From positions 1 through 57,699 of the forward strand of contig RPFO01000007.1 of the NCBI GenBank assembly GCA_009746045.1: a stretch of 57,699 nucleotides of DNA, read 5' to 3'. Below, one piece after another: positions 19,112-27,306 of the stretch. The number at the start of each line of letters is the position of its first letter. Positions within the stretch are counted from its first letter, which is position 1. The DNA comes from Mesostigma viride. Lineage: Eukaryota > Streptophyta > Mesostigmatophyceae > Mesostigmatales > Mesostigmataceae. The notes under the pieces are model-generated. The model was not told where the DNA came from. It saw only the letters and a program-made list of their open reading frames with translations, and ran no database searches. A program made the position numbers and the translations under genes.

Positions 19112-19271
19112 ATTAGGATGTCCTCGTACACACTTAGTCTAGCCCCGTGACGGGGTGTAATCTATCCTTTATTTTTTAATGAAAAAACACAAGTCCAACA
19201 ATGAGCCCAATCTCAACAATGAGTCACCCAAACTTTCGCGAAAAAACACAAGTCCTAAAAAGCCTAGGTAG

Positions 19272-19360
19272 GTGACAGACGCAAGCATAGTCCACAGGAG
19301 TGACAGACGCAAGCATAGTCCACAGGAGTGACAGACGCAAGCATAGTCCACGGGAGTGAC
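19272..19360 (+). repeat. 28-bp tandem repeat, three copies
   Basis: The unit GTGACAGACGCAAGCATAGT plus CCACAGGA starts at 19272, 19300 and 19328. A partial fourth copy starts at 19356. The third copy has CCACGGGA, linking it to the CCACGGG promoter words. Units are directly adjacent, so this is not a CRISPR array. Confidence 0.85.
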
Positions 19361-19372
19361 AGATGCGAGAAG

Positions 19373-20745
19373 CGCGACGAGGCCCGCGGCAGTGTGGAGT
19401 GGAGATGGAGATAGTGGAGATTCATCTCCATACCCCCCCCTCCCTTCTCCCAAAACTTTTCTGGCAGGAAATACTCACGCAAATTCCAATATTGTCCCGT
19501 GGAATCCTAACTGTCCCATTCCAAGTATTTTACGCGATGGTGACAGAAGCCAGCACGGGGTGGAGATAGTGGAGATGGAGGTGGAGATAGGTACCTCCAC
19601 GACTTTGACCTTTGTGTTTCGAAAAGGAGAAGGATTTTGGAGGAAAGGGACAGCGGGATCGGATCGGGGGAGTCTCTAGGATTCTGATAAACCGGGTTTC
19701 ATGACAAGTTTCTCGATGCTCGAGAGCCAGTCCTCGGGGTTCCACGGAGTGGAGATAGTGGAGATAGTGGAGATGCATCTCCATACCCCCCCCCTCCTTC
19801 GAAAAACTTTTTTGGCTGGAACGGAATGCAGTCTCTGCGCTGGCAGGTGCCGGGAAATGCTATGAATATACATAAAATTTTATGGGCAGCAGAGAGAAAT
19901 AGTTGTAAATATACAAAATTTTATGGGCAGCAGAGAGAAACTTTTATACTTCCCGTGGAATATATACAAAATTTTATGGGCAGCAGAGAGAAACTTTTAT
20001 ACTTCCCGTGGAATATATACAAAATTTTATGGGCAGCAGAGAGAAACTTTTATACTTCCCGTGGAATATATACAAAATTTTATGGGCAGCAGAGAGAAAC
20101 TTTTATACTTCCCGTGGAATATATACAAAATTTTATGGGCAGCAGAGAGAAATAGTTGTAAATATGCAAAATTTTATGGGCAGCAGAGAGACAGGGCTTG
20201 GCGGCAGATGCGAGAACTCTGGTCCAGGAAAAAGTTTTTCAAGGGAGGGGGGGGTATGGAGATGAATCTCCACTATCTCCACTATCTCCACTCTGTCGAA
20301 TGCCGAGAATTCTCCCCACCCGGTGGGAACTGGGTCGAGAGAGGGGCGGGCACGGAAAGCCAGAGAGTCGCCTGATCGCATCCCGCTATCCGTTTCCTCC
20401 AAAATCCTTCTCCTTTTCAAAACACAAAGGTCAAAGTCGTGGAGGTACCTATCTCCACCTCTATCTCCACTATCTCCACTCCGTCACCGCCCGGGAAAGT
20501 TTTTCGAGAGGAGGGGGGGGATGGAGATGAATCTCCACTATCTCCACTATCTCCACCGCCCCGCGCACCCTCTTATGCTGTCACGCGTCACCATCGCGTA
20601 AAATACTTATAATTGGACAGTTAGGATTCCACGGGACAATATTGGAATTTGCATGAGTATTTCCTGCCAGAAAAGTTTTGGGAGAAGGGAGGGGGGGTAT
20701 GGAGATGCATCTCCACTATCTCCATCTCCACCCCCTATGCCAGAA
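19373..20745. repeat. Fold-back (imperfect inverted repeat) element
   Basis: The sequence from about 19395 to 19830 recurs in reverse complement from about 20220 to 20735. Matched pieces include the GGAAATACTC/GAGTATTTCC, ATATTGTCCCGTGGAATCCT and GACCTTTGTGTTT blocks. Both arms are studded with GGAGATAGT/ACTATCTCC words and hairpins such as TGGAGATGCATCTCCA next to runs of C or G. The 53-bp array lies at the centre. The organisation resembles a fold-back transposable element without a gene. Confidence 0.7.
19860..20190 (+). repeat. 53-bp tandem array
   Basis: A 53-base unit recurs about six times. It contains TATACAAAATTTTATGGGCA, then GCAGAGAGAAACTTTTATAC, then TTCCCGTGGAATA. The outer copies are shortened or carry AATAGTTGTAAAT in place of the CCCGTGG part. 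Each internal copy holds a CCCGTGG word and two TATA-like words. Confidence 0.85.
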
Positions 20746-20866
20746 TTAGAGAAGACTCATTGTGGGCACGCATGTTTGAGACACAAGTCGAGTTTGCATT
20801 AAAAATAGGATTACGAGTTTAATAAATAGGAGAGAGGGGCTGACAGAGTCCTATTCCCCACAGTAT

Positions 20867-21607
20867 TCACAGTTTGACAGAGGCGGCCATCTCGTGCAGG
20901 CTCTTGCACGGATCGAAGGTGGCATCCAAGTCCAGATCGTCAAAGTTGCAGCCGAAGAACGTGTCATCCACGTCCAGATCCTGGCGGGGGGACTTGCTCC
21001 CCACCTCCTCCTCCTCCTCGGAGGAGGTGTAAGAGTACGAGGGGACGGAGCCTTCGAAATCGCTCATCTCGTGATCGGAAGGAGCCTGCTCCTCCTCCTC
21101 CTGCTCCTCCTCCTCGACTTGGTCGACAGAAACGGGGGACTCGCGATTTTCCCTGTCCATCCGGGCCAAACGGGCATTCTCCAGCTCGCGAGCGGCGTTT
21201 TCGCGGCCCAAAATCTCGTCGCGAGTCACCACCCAGGCGGCAAGCGGGTTGCCGCGAGAGAAATCGGAGCACCGCATGGAGAGTCTGGGCAGATCCTTGA
21301 CTCTGGCGCCCATCCCGTCGTGCGGGGGCTTGAAATCGCGGCGGCGGCGGGAGGGAACGCACACCTTCTTGGGGGCGGGGAAGTTCTCGTCACGGGGCGT
21401 TTCGAAGAGCCCCATTTCGTGCTTCATCCGCTGCCATAGCTCCTCCTCCATCCTCTGCTTCTCGGCCTTGTTGCGCTTTGCGTTGGCGAGGCGTTTGGAG
21501 CGGCACTTGGAACAGCGACTCGTGCGCTTGCAACCGCGCTTGGGGAGGAACTCGTCGCCGTCCTTCGGGAAACGCAGGCCGCAATCGCGGCAGGCCGCAG
21601 TCGCCAT
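20867..21607 (-). CDS. Zinc-ribbon protein with acidic C-terminus
   Basis: This 246-residue protein begins with a compact zinc-binding motif (Cys 6 and 9, then Cys 26, 32 and 35) followed by a Lys/Arg-rich helix. A central basic patch is near residue 85. The C-terminal third is very acidic, with runs of Glu and Ser/Asp. Zinc finger plus acidic region suggests a transcription activator, but this is inference. The ATG is 75 bases after a TATAAAA box (minus, 21682-21688). It is the last gene with the GC-rich, host-like promoter style. Confidence 0.7.
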   Translation of the reverse strand: MATAACRDCGLRFPKDGDEFLPKRGCKRTSRCSKCRSKRLANAKRNKAEKQRMEEELWQRMKHEMGLFETPRDENFPAPKKVCVPSRRRRDFKPPHDGMGARVKDLPRLSMRCSDFSRGNPLAAWVVTRDEILGRENAARELENARLARMDRENRESPVSVDQVEEEEQEEEEQAPSDHEMSDFEGSVPSYSYTSSEEEEEVGSKSPRQDLDVDDTFFGCNFDDLDLDATFDPCKSLHEMAASVKL

Positions 21608-21947
21608 GGCAGGAAATGGAAAGGGTTCGAGAGCGTGAGAGAGAGAGAGCGAGAGTGCGTGCGACGAGGAGGGCGGCGGGGTTTTATACCCGCGCGGTGC
21701 TCGCCTCGCCGCGTGAAAAAATTACGCGGTCGGCGGTTAGGTTCCGTTACGTGTCCGTGGACACTTATTCGGGCGCGAGACGCGCCACGTCTCCTCCGAA
21801 AACCGTTACTTCCCGTGCCGGGCCGCGGTTACGGACGGACCAAACGGCGGTTACGCGCCGACCGCCAGCCGTTACAATACCACGGGACGACCCAGAGACG
21901 GTGCACCGCACGGACCCTGGAGGGGACCCTGAGAGGGACCCAAGGGA
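21608..21947. promoter_or_regulatory. Promoter zone and style boundary
   Basis: This zone holds the TATA box of the 20867 gene and, further out, several CGGTTA/CCGTTAC words, CCGTGG and CCACGGG. Near 21900-21945 the GC-rich sequence with GGGACC repeats ends and the lower-GC coding style of the next gene begins. The next gene's stop is at the boundary itself. Confidence 0.5.
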
Positions 21948-23705
21948 CTATTTTTTGCAGGTGGCGCGTTTTCGAGTTCGCGCGTTTTTACGCACTCGTT
22001 TTTGGCCAGCCGGCGCATCGTGAAATTCGTCGTCACTGCTGTCGCTTTCTTGTTTTTCCTTCGCATCCTCGTAACCATCCGTCCCTGTATACTCGATATC
22101 ATCCAGTCTGCCGCCGGATAAAGGGTACCAAAACTCGTCGCCGTGCTTCTCTTTCATGGTTTCCGCCGGAATGGTTTTATTCCGCTCTTGTCTGCGCGCT
22201 TTCAATTCTTCGGCTAATTCTGGTACCCCCCACTCCTTCTCTTGGGCTTCCTTATATTCGCGTTGTTCTTGCTGGAAGGCTTTTGTGGACGCTTTGTTTT
22301 TGCGAGCGGGATCAAAATACATCCTCATTCGCGCTTCTCGCCTATCCTTTTCCATTTGTTCGCGAGTTTCTCGTCTGCTGCTTTTGAAAACTCCGTGGTT
22401 CAAAGTTCCTAGATAAAGTTGGTTTAGTTTTTCAAACACAGGACCGTGATGTTCGTACTTAAAATCTTTATCTGGGTTTCCGTCCCTGTCTCTCGTGTTT
22501 GTTTGGATCGTGTGCACCATCTCGTGAGCCATTATTCGCGCCAAAACCTCCATTTGTGATTCAGGTAGTATACTATCTTGATAGGTCTTGTCTTTCGGGT
22601 TTTCAGGTGCAAATGATTTCAAGAAAGCTTTCTTGTTCAAAGCGATATATTTGCCATCGTTCATGTTGATTGCCCAGTGGTCTCCTTTACCAGATGCTTG
22701 TATGATATGTTTATTCAGACTCTCTGGTTCAAACTGGAAAGCGACATCTTTCATGGGAAACCCCCCCCCAAACATGTGTTTGTTCAGCACGTGAGCAGTT
22801 ATATCAATATCATCGTCGTTAATGTCGAGTTTCCCGTTCTTCACGAGGCCGTCACGATTTTTTTTTAACCTCTCTTCCATTTCTCTCACGACATTTTTCA
22901 TTGGGATTCGAAGATCGTCAAGGGTTTTCAGAGAATGGTCTACTTTTAGGAACGTGTCCGATGAAGGCGAACGGTTGAAATGGGCTCCTCTGCGACGGGG
23001 TTCGTCGTAAAGACTTCTCCCTTCCCGTTCCAGCTGCTTCAAATACTCGTCCCTGCCACGTATGAACTCTTCTCGGTTTTGAAACGGATATTCATGCGGA
23101 AGAAGCCCAGCTGTCGCATTTTCGAAATACTCGACGTTCGGATCCGGCTCTTCAAAACGTTTTGTTTTGGGGTTAAACCACGTCTTTATGTCGTTAGGCT
23201 CTCTTTCCCGCTCCATAAACACGCGTGTGTCGATTTTATCTTGTAACATTCGGTTACCGTCGAGGAGGTAGTTCTTCCGATCAAGTTTGTCAAACAACGG
23301 GCTTATTGTTCTCAGCTGTTTTAACAATGCCTTTGATTCGGGCGATAACATAGATGTATTTTTTGGAATTTCAGATAACTTTCTTAAGGGCTCTTTCACC
23401 TCTTGCTGCTTTATCTTCAGCAACCCCTTCATTCCTGCCTGCATCACGCGCGGGTCGATCATTGGCTGTCCCGCCTGTTTCGCGATTTTGCGAGCGATGT
23501 CGGTCGGGATTCTATCCCACACGCCCTCGGCGAGAGGCGGGCCATCTTCGAGAGCTATCTTTCTCGATGGCGCTGTAGCCTTAGCTCGATGCGTGTTCCT
23601 TCTTCTCGCGGAACAAGCCAGATGAGTAGCGCAAGATTTGCAGCCGCGAGCAGCGGTTAGGAGACACTGTCTGCCATCTTTCGTTTTTCTAAAACAGCGA
23701 GGCAT
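21948..23705 (-). CDS. SprT-like zinc metallopeptidase with N-terminal Cys/His knuckle
   Basis: This 585-residue protein probably cleaves proteins, as SprT/Spartan-type enzymes do on DNA-bound proteins. The knuckle at residues 4-28 has Cys 4, Gly 11, Cys 14, Cys 22, Cys 25 and His 28. A short segment near 63-80 (WDRIPTDIARKIAKQ) looks like a reduced F-box. The catalytic HEMVH is at about 394-398, and a third ligand His near 420 sits in HHGPVF, the SprT arrangement HExxH...HGxxF. The last 60 residues are acidic, then basic, as in a nuclear protein. It is the first gene of the compact, lower-GC style. Confidence 0.75.
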   Translation of the reverse strand: MPRCFRKTKDGRQCLLTAARGCKSCATHLACSARRRNTHRAKATAPSRKIALEDGPPLAEGVWDRIPTDIARKIAKQAGQPMIDPRVMQAGMKGLLKIKQQEVKEPLRKLSEIPKNTSMLSPESKALLKQLRTISPLFDKLDRKNYLLDGNRMLQDKIDTRVFMEREREPNDIKTWFNPKTKRFEEPDPNVEYFENATAGLLPHEYPFQNREEFIRGRDEYLKQLEREGRSLYDEPRRRGAHFNRSPSSDTFLKVDHSLKTLDDLRIPMKNVVREMEERLKKNRDGLVKNGKLDINDDDIDITAHVLNKHMFGGGFPMKDVAFQFEPESLNKHIIQASGKGDHWAINMNDGKYIALNKKAFLKSFAPENPKDKTYQDSILPESQMEVLARIMAHEMVHTIQTNTRDRDGNPDKDFKYEHHGPVFEKLNQLYLGTLNHGVFKSSRRETREQMEKDRREARMRMYFDPARKNKASTKAFQQEQREYKEAQEKEWGVPELAEELKARRQERNKTIPAETMKEKHGDEFWYPLSGGRLDDIEYTGTDGYEDAKEKQESDSSDDEFHDAPAGQKRVRKNARTRKRATCKK

Positions 23706-23767
23706 TTACTTGTAGTTATAAAATGATGAAAAAATGCGTGCGTGAAAAATAATGAAATTTTTTTATT

Positions 23768-24611
23768 ATGGATAATACGTCACAAATGCCTTTTGCCTTA
23801 TGTTTTCTGGTTTCCAAAGCGTTTTACACGTCTCAGATCTGGAAAGAATGGCTCGGAGGTGTGCCGCGTGACATGATACGAGTGTTCGTTCACGATTCCG
23901 CATTTGCTGGGGTCGAAGAAAAGCGTCTGTTTGAATGGATCGCAGATGTTGAAGCCACGCGCGTGTCTAGAATCAAAACAAAGTGGTCTCACCCTTCCGT
24001 GCTTACAGCAGAGAGCAATCTTTTTGACGCCGCATTCAGTTACGAAGACGTCACGCATGCAGGACTTGTTAGCGAAAACACGGTGCCGTGCGTCTCACCA
24101 AACGATATGATGCAATGGTGCCAGTCTGTGAAAGGCGTTTCTTTTTTCAGTCCATGGGACCCGGACATCGTTCACATAAGCGCCAGATCCAAAAAGATCT
24201 TAAAATCCGTGGGCTGTTCGACCGTCATGTTTTCAAACCAGTTCTGTTTTCTGGCCAAGAAACATTACGAGTCGATACGCCCGGCTCTCGAAAAATGTAT
24301 CCTCGCATACGGCGACAAATTTACCACGGACTCGTTTGGTACTAACGAGTTCGTGATCTCGACGCTTGTCGACAACATCGTAGGACCCCAAGCGTGGAAA
24401 GAATGCGCTTTTGTTCTTATGGAGGAAGAGATCGATGCTCCATGCAAAATGGTTTGACGAGCGATGGGCAGCGCAAAACCTTTTTACGATCTGCAAAGAC
24501 GCTCAAAAATCTATTCGAAACGGAAACATCCCAATGTGTTGCGCCGTGAGGAAGTTGAGAGACACGACTACGCTGCGTCAGACTCTGAGACGGGCAGGCG
24601 TTCTTCCATAG
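23768..24611 (+). CDS. Glycosyltransferase-like protein (core-2/I-branching type), frameshifted
   Basis: One frame runs 23768-24457 and the next continues from about 24430 to 24611, so a single-base shift near 24440 splits the gene; the full product would be about 280 residues. Its start (PFALCFLVSKAFYTSQIW, then VFVHDS) and later SHPSVLTAESNLF resemble the N-terminal half of core-2/I-branching glycosyltransferases. NEFVISTLV could match their DE-x-F motif and AVRKLRD their C-terminal RKF. The match is by eye and modest. If correct, it would transfer a sugar, possibly onto virion glycoproteins. Confidence 0.5.
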
Positions 24612-24776
24612 CGTCGAACGACTTTTCTGGGACGAACTTCGGCGCCATTCATCGTACCGCCTTTCGAAATCCTCCAAATCTCGGGGCTCGAGTTTCGAGT
24701 CGCAGGGGACGGAAGCGAAAAGCTGCTTCCATGATTTGTCGAAAACGACTTGGTAATTGGCGTCCTCGCGAGTCAT
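24417..24776 (-). CDS. Possible small protein opposite the glycosyltransferase tail
   Basis: A frame of about 119 residues begins MTREDANYQVVFDKSW and has a coding-like, charged stretch (EPRDLEDFERRYDEW). It overlaps the glycosyltransferase tail by 195 bases on the other strand, so only its first 55 residues are independent. A TATA-like CATATAC lies about 40 bases upstream, in the divergent region shared with the 24963 gene. No family is recognised. It may be the truncated reading of a shorter gene. Confidence 0.3.
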   Translation of the reverse strand: MTREDANYQVVFDKSWKQLFASVPCDSKLEPRDLEDFERRYDEWRRSSSQKSRSTLWKNACPSQSLTQRSRVSQLPHGATHWDVSVSNRFLSVFADRKKVLRCPSLVKPFCMEHRSLPP

Positions 24777-24962
24777 TTCGGAAGGAGGCGAGGTTGATTC
24801 TCTCAAGCGGTATATGTACAAACGCGGATGATGTCAAGGAGGAAAATATCTGCCTCGTGACATCATCCGGTTTGTAACGACAACTAGGTCTGTAACCGAT
24901 TTCGAGAAACAAAACGTATAAAAAAGGGGTCGCAAGCGTCACAAAGGCACCGGTTTTCGACA
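24777..24962. promoter_or_regulatory. Divergent promoter with bZIP/CRE-like inverted repeat
   Basis: ACAAACGCGGATGATGTCA (24818-24836) is repeated in inverse as TGACATCATCCGGTTTGT (24858-24875), with one base difference. TGACATCA is close to the CRE/ATF site TGACGTCA. A TATAAAA box at 24917-24923 precedes the F-box-like gene by about 45 bases. Confidence 0.5.
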
Positions 24963-25607
24963 ATGGAAGCCACGTACGAGAACCTTCCACCCGAAGTCTT
25001 GACTCAAATCGTGAAAGAGTCGTGGCCTTACGGGTGCGCCATCAACAAAGCCACCCAACGCGAATACGACGTCGTTGCAGTCGCGAAAAAAGAAGAATTA
25101 AGCAAAAAGTTTCGAGTGAACGACCTTTTTCTTACCATCGGAACGGAGCTCTCGGTCCGAGAAAACGAAGAAGCCGATCTGAACTGGCTTAATCCGAAGC
25201 TCGCCGAAAGGACCGACGAGCAACTGCGAGGCGTGATAAAAGCATTGTCTTTGGAGCGCATCGAGGAATGCGAGGACGCCGTGTACACTCCGCATCACGT
25301 CAAAGTGATAAAACTCTTCGCGCTCTGTCGCGACTTGAAAGAAGGCGTCGAAAACATCATGGACCTGCACATCTCCAATCGGACCTACGACAGGATCGAG
25401 TTTCGTTTGTTCGATGTTGCGAGCAAGACCAGTCCTTTCACGGTCCGAGCGAGCAGTTTCATGACCAAGTTTTACAACCAACTACAGGCCCAGGAGGAGC
25501 GGGCCGGGAGATCGACGACGAGCGAGCACTGGAATTGGAACGGGTGGTGGTCTCGATGCCTTGAAAAACATTGCGAAAACTACCGAAACGTCGGGGTGTT
25601 GTCGTAG
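24963..25607 (+). CDS. F-box-like protein, paralogue of the inverted-repeat gene
   Basis: This 214-residue protein is a likely ubiquitin-ligase adaptor. Residues 7-30 read NLPPEVLTQIVKESW, then INKATQ, matching the F-box-like start of the 2925-3644 protein nearly position by position. The remaining parts share a helical layout and similar length but little identity. Its promoter has a TATA box with a longer leader, like the left region, although its codon use is that of the lower-GC region. This ties the two regions to one genome. The last 28 bases overlap a small convergent frame. Confidence 0.75.
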   Translation: MEATYENLPPEVLTQIVKESWPYGCAINKATQREYDVVAVAKKEELSKKFRVNDLFLTIGTELSVRENEEADLNWLNPKLAERTDEQLRGVIKALSLERIEECEDAVYTPHHVKVIKLFALCRDLKEGVENIMDLHISNRTYDRIEFRLFDVASKTSPFTVRASSFMTKFYNQLQAQEERAGRSTTSEHWNWNGWWSRCLEKHCENYRNVGVLS

Positions 25608-25822
25608 ATAGAGCGTTCGGTTTCGTGAGGCCACATAACGATTGCGCGGGAAGGTTCTACGGTGGTTATCAAAGGAGGAAGAGGCGCATCGCGCAGAGGA
25701 TGCGTGTACAGTTTCATCGAGTGGCGGATCTTTCTGCCGCGTTTCTGTCTTAATAACCAATCTTTAAATTTCTGATCACACCGCTTTCGAGCGGAATTGC
25801 ACACAACTGGTCTCATTGACAT
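25580..25822 (-). CDS. Small basic protein, 80 residues
   Basis: A short frame begins MSMRPVVCNSARKRCDQKF and is rich in Arg, Lys and Pro. It lies between convergent and divergent neighbours with little room for another gene, and its ATG is preceded by AT-rich TATATACCC about 40 bases away. A much longer open frame continues upstream to 26458 but runs antisense through two better genes. No family is recognised. Confidence 0.4.
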   Translation of the reverse strand: MSMRPVVCNSARKRCDQKFKDWLLRQKRGRKIRHSMKLYTHPLRDAPLPPLITTVEPSRAIVMWPHETERSIYDNTPTFR

Positions 25823-25867
25823 CCAATACTTGTAAATAAATAAATTGTTGTTTGAGGGTATATAGGA

Positions 25868-26110
25868 ATGACAACAGCATGCGGCCACAAGCTGAAGTCT
25901 GGCGGCCATTGTCGCATAAAGGTGAAAGGCGCCAAGAAATGCCGGTTTCACGCAAAAAAACATGTCGTGCGCGGACCAAATGTTACTGGACCAAGTGAAA
26001 TCGAAACTTGGGAAGAGTATATAATACGGACCACAGAAGCGGATCGAAACCAGGCCGAAAAGAGAAAAAATTCGACACAAGGCGGTAACGCTAGTAAGAA
26101 ACAGAAATGA
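25868..26110 (+). CDS. Cys/His-knuckle protein, 80 residues
   Basis: The first 30 residues are the knuckle shared by several genes here: C-G-H-K-L-K-x-G-G-x-C, then K-C-R-F-H. The C-terminal half contains EIETWEEYIIRTTEADRNQ, which recurs almost unchanged at the start of the 34828-35902 protein. The small size suggests a minimal zinc-binding module without an effector part. TATATAGGA lies just before the ATG. Confidence 0.65.
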   Translation: MTTACGHKLKSGGHCRIKVKGAKKCRFHAKKHVVRGPNVTGPSEIETWEEYIIRTTEADRNQAEKRKNSTQGGNASKKQK

Positions 26111-26119
26111 TAGTCTTTT

Positions 26120-26268
26120 TTTTTTCTGGCTTTTCCGTATACTTGGATGACCAAGGAGTGCGGACACAAGTTGAAGAAAGGAGGCCGTTGTCAGATCAAA
26201 GTCGCAGACCCCAAGAAGAAGCGATGCAGGTTCCACGGAAAGGGAGGCAAGACCAAACACCGAGTCAG
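26120..26268 (+). repeat. Direct repeat, copy 1 (promoter plus knuckle coding)
   Basis: About 149 bases covering TTTTTCTGGCTTTTCCGTAT, ACTTGG and the first 41 codons of the 26147 gene are repeated at 27158-27306, 1038 bases downstream. The copies are identical except for T-run length at the left end. They diverge right after GAGTCAG, still inside the coding frame. Confidence 0.9.
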
Positions 26269-27147
26269 GGCCGGCGAGGCAGGGCCGTCGATACTTGGAA
26301 AACATGAACGCGAGGAAGAATCGGACGAAAACAACAGTGGAGACGTTACTTTGGACACACTGACTGCAGGTGCGTTTCAACCAATTACAGAAAACCTGAG
26401 TCCAGGAGATCTCCGACGTCTTGCGCAGACGAGTCCAGCGTTGAATAAAATGATCCACGAGGTGGTTTCGAATCCACCGCCTAATTTGAACAACCTGCCT
26501 GAAAGTGTGTTTAAACTAATTGCAGACGGAGTGGAAGTAAAGGATCTCGAAAATCTGATGCTCGTGACTCCAAGTTTGAATAAAATGACCCGTAGTGTGA
26601 TTACTGAGCCAGAGAGATCAGACACGTTCGTAAAAGGGAATATGACCCCTCAGGAAGTGAGTGACATGTTGATAGCTCAATCTCGGGCTACAGGAAGACC
26701 TTATGCAATGGTGTATTTGCGCGATCCGTCTCTCCACAAACGCCCCGGGTTGCATATCGGCATCGGTAGATATTTTGAAGGTCCAAGGTTTAACGAACCC
26801 CCCCCCCTGACCCCTCTGCTAGGTACCACGAAGACACTGAAAAAGTGTTAGGCGATTACAGGCAGAAAATGCTAAAAAATCAGGACCTCTTTTTACTCGA
26901 GCATCGGTTTCAAAATCCACCATCCATTTTTATGGACATGACCCGTGAAGAACAGTATAAGATAGCGAAACAGAGAGCGGACTCAATGAATTGGAAAAGA
27001 AAATTTCAGGGACTTCCACCAATGCCAGAAAAGGAGTATAATGATAGAATAGAATCGGATTTGGAATACTGGGAGGACGAGCGGGAAAGGTTTACAAGAC
27101 TAGCAAAAGATCCCAATAAGCGGCCTAAATGGTGGAACAGAGACTAG
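26147..27147 (+). CDS. Cys/His knuckle fused to two F-box-like segments, frameshifted
   Basis: The N-terminal knuckle (ECGHKLKKGGRCQIKV, then KKRCRFH) is followed by two similar F-box-like helices, FQPITENLSPGDLRRLAQTS and NLPESVFKLIADGVEVKDL, each ending in a hydrophobic -LNKM- turn. The frame breaks in a run of nine C near 26800 and resumes in the next frame to 27147, whose C-terminal part is charged and helical. The total is about 333 residues. Probable role: a zinc-knuckle adaptor for a ubiquitin ligase (inference). Confidence 0.65.
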
Positions 27148-27157
27148 TGAAAATGTT

Positions 27158-27306
27158 TTTTTTCTGGCTTTTCCGTATACTTGGATGACCAAGGAGTGCG
27201 GACACAAGTTGAAGAAAGGAGGCCGTTGTCAGATCAAAGTCGCAGACCCCAAGAAGAAGCGATGCAGGTTCCACGGAAAGGGAGGCAAGACCAAACACCG
27301 AGTCAG
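27158..27306 (+). repeat. Direct repeat, copy 2 (promoter plus knuckle coding)
   Basis: This is the second copy of 26120-26268. Both copies include GTATAC eight bases before the ATG, so promoter and knuckle were duplicated together and then joined to different downstream sequence. Confidence 0.9.

Larger units (their letters stand above)
19112..20866. other. Gene-free repeat region
   Basis: No gene is supported over 1.75 kb. The region holds, in order, the 3' motif of the previous gene, three 28-bp direct repeats, and a 1.4-kb imperfect inverted repeat with a 53-bp tandem array at its centre. The open frames over the array repeat in all three frames because 53 is not a multiple of three, so they are not evidence of coding. 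Confidence 0.7.

Noticed and set aside
19272-20190. Possible CRISPR arrays (28-bp and 53-bp repeats)
   Set aside because: The repeats are directly adjacent with no unique spacers, and no cas-like genes are present.
19826-20375. Open frames spanning the 53-bp array
   Set aside because: Because 53 is not a multiple of three, the same peptide appears in all three frames in turn. This is a property of the repeat, not coding selection.
25580-26458. 292-codon minus-strand open frame
   Set aside because: Most of it is antisense to two knuckle genes with clear motifs. Only the last 80 codons, outside those genes, are kept as a tentative small gene.
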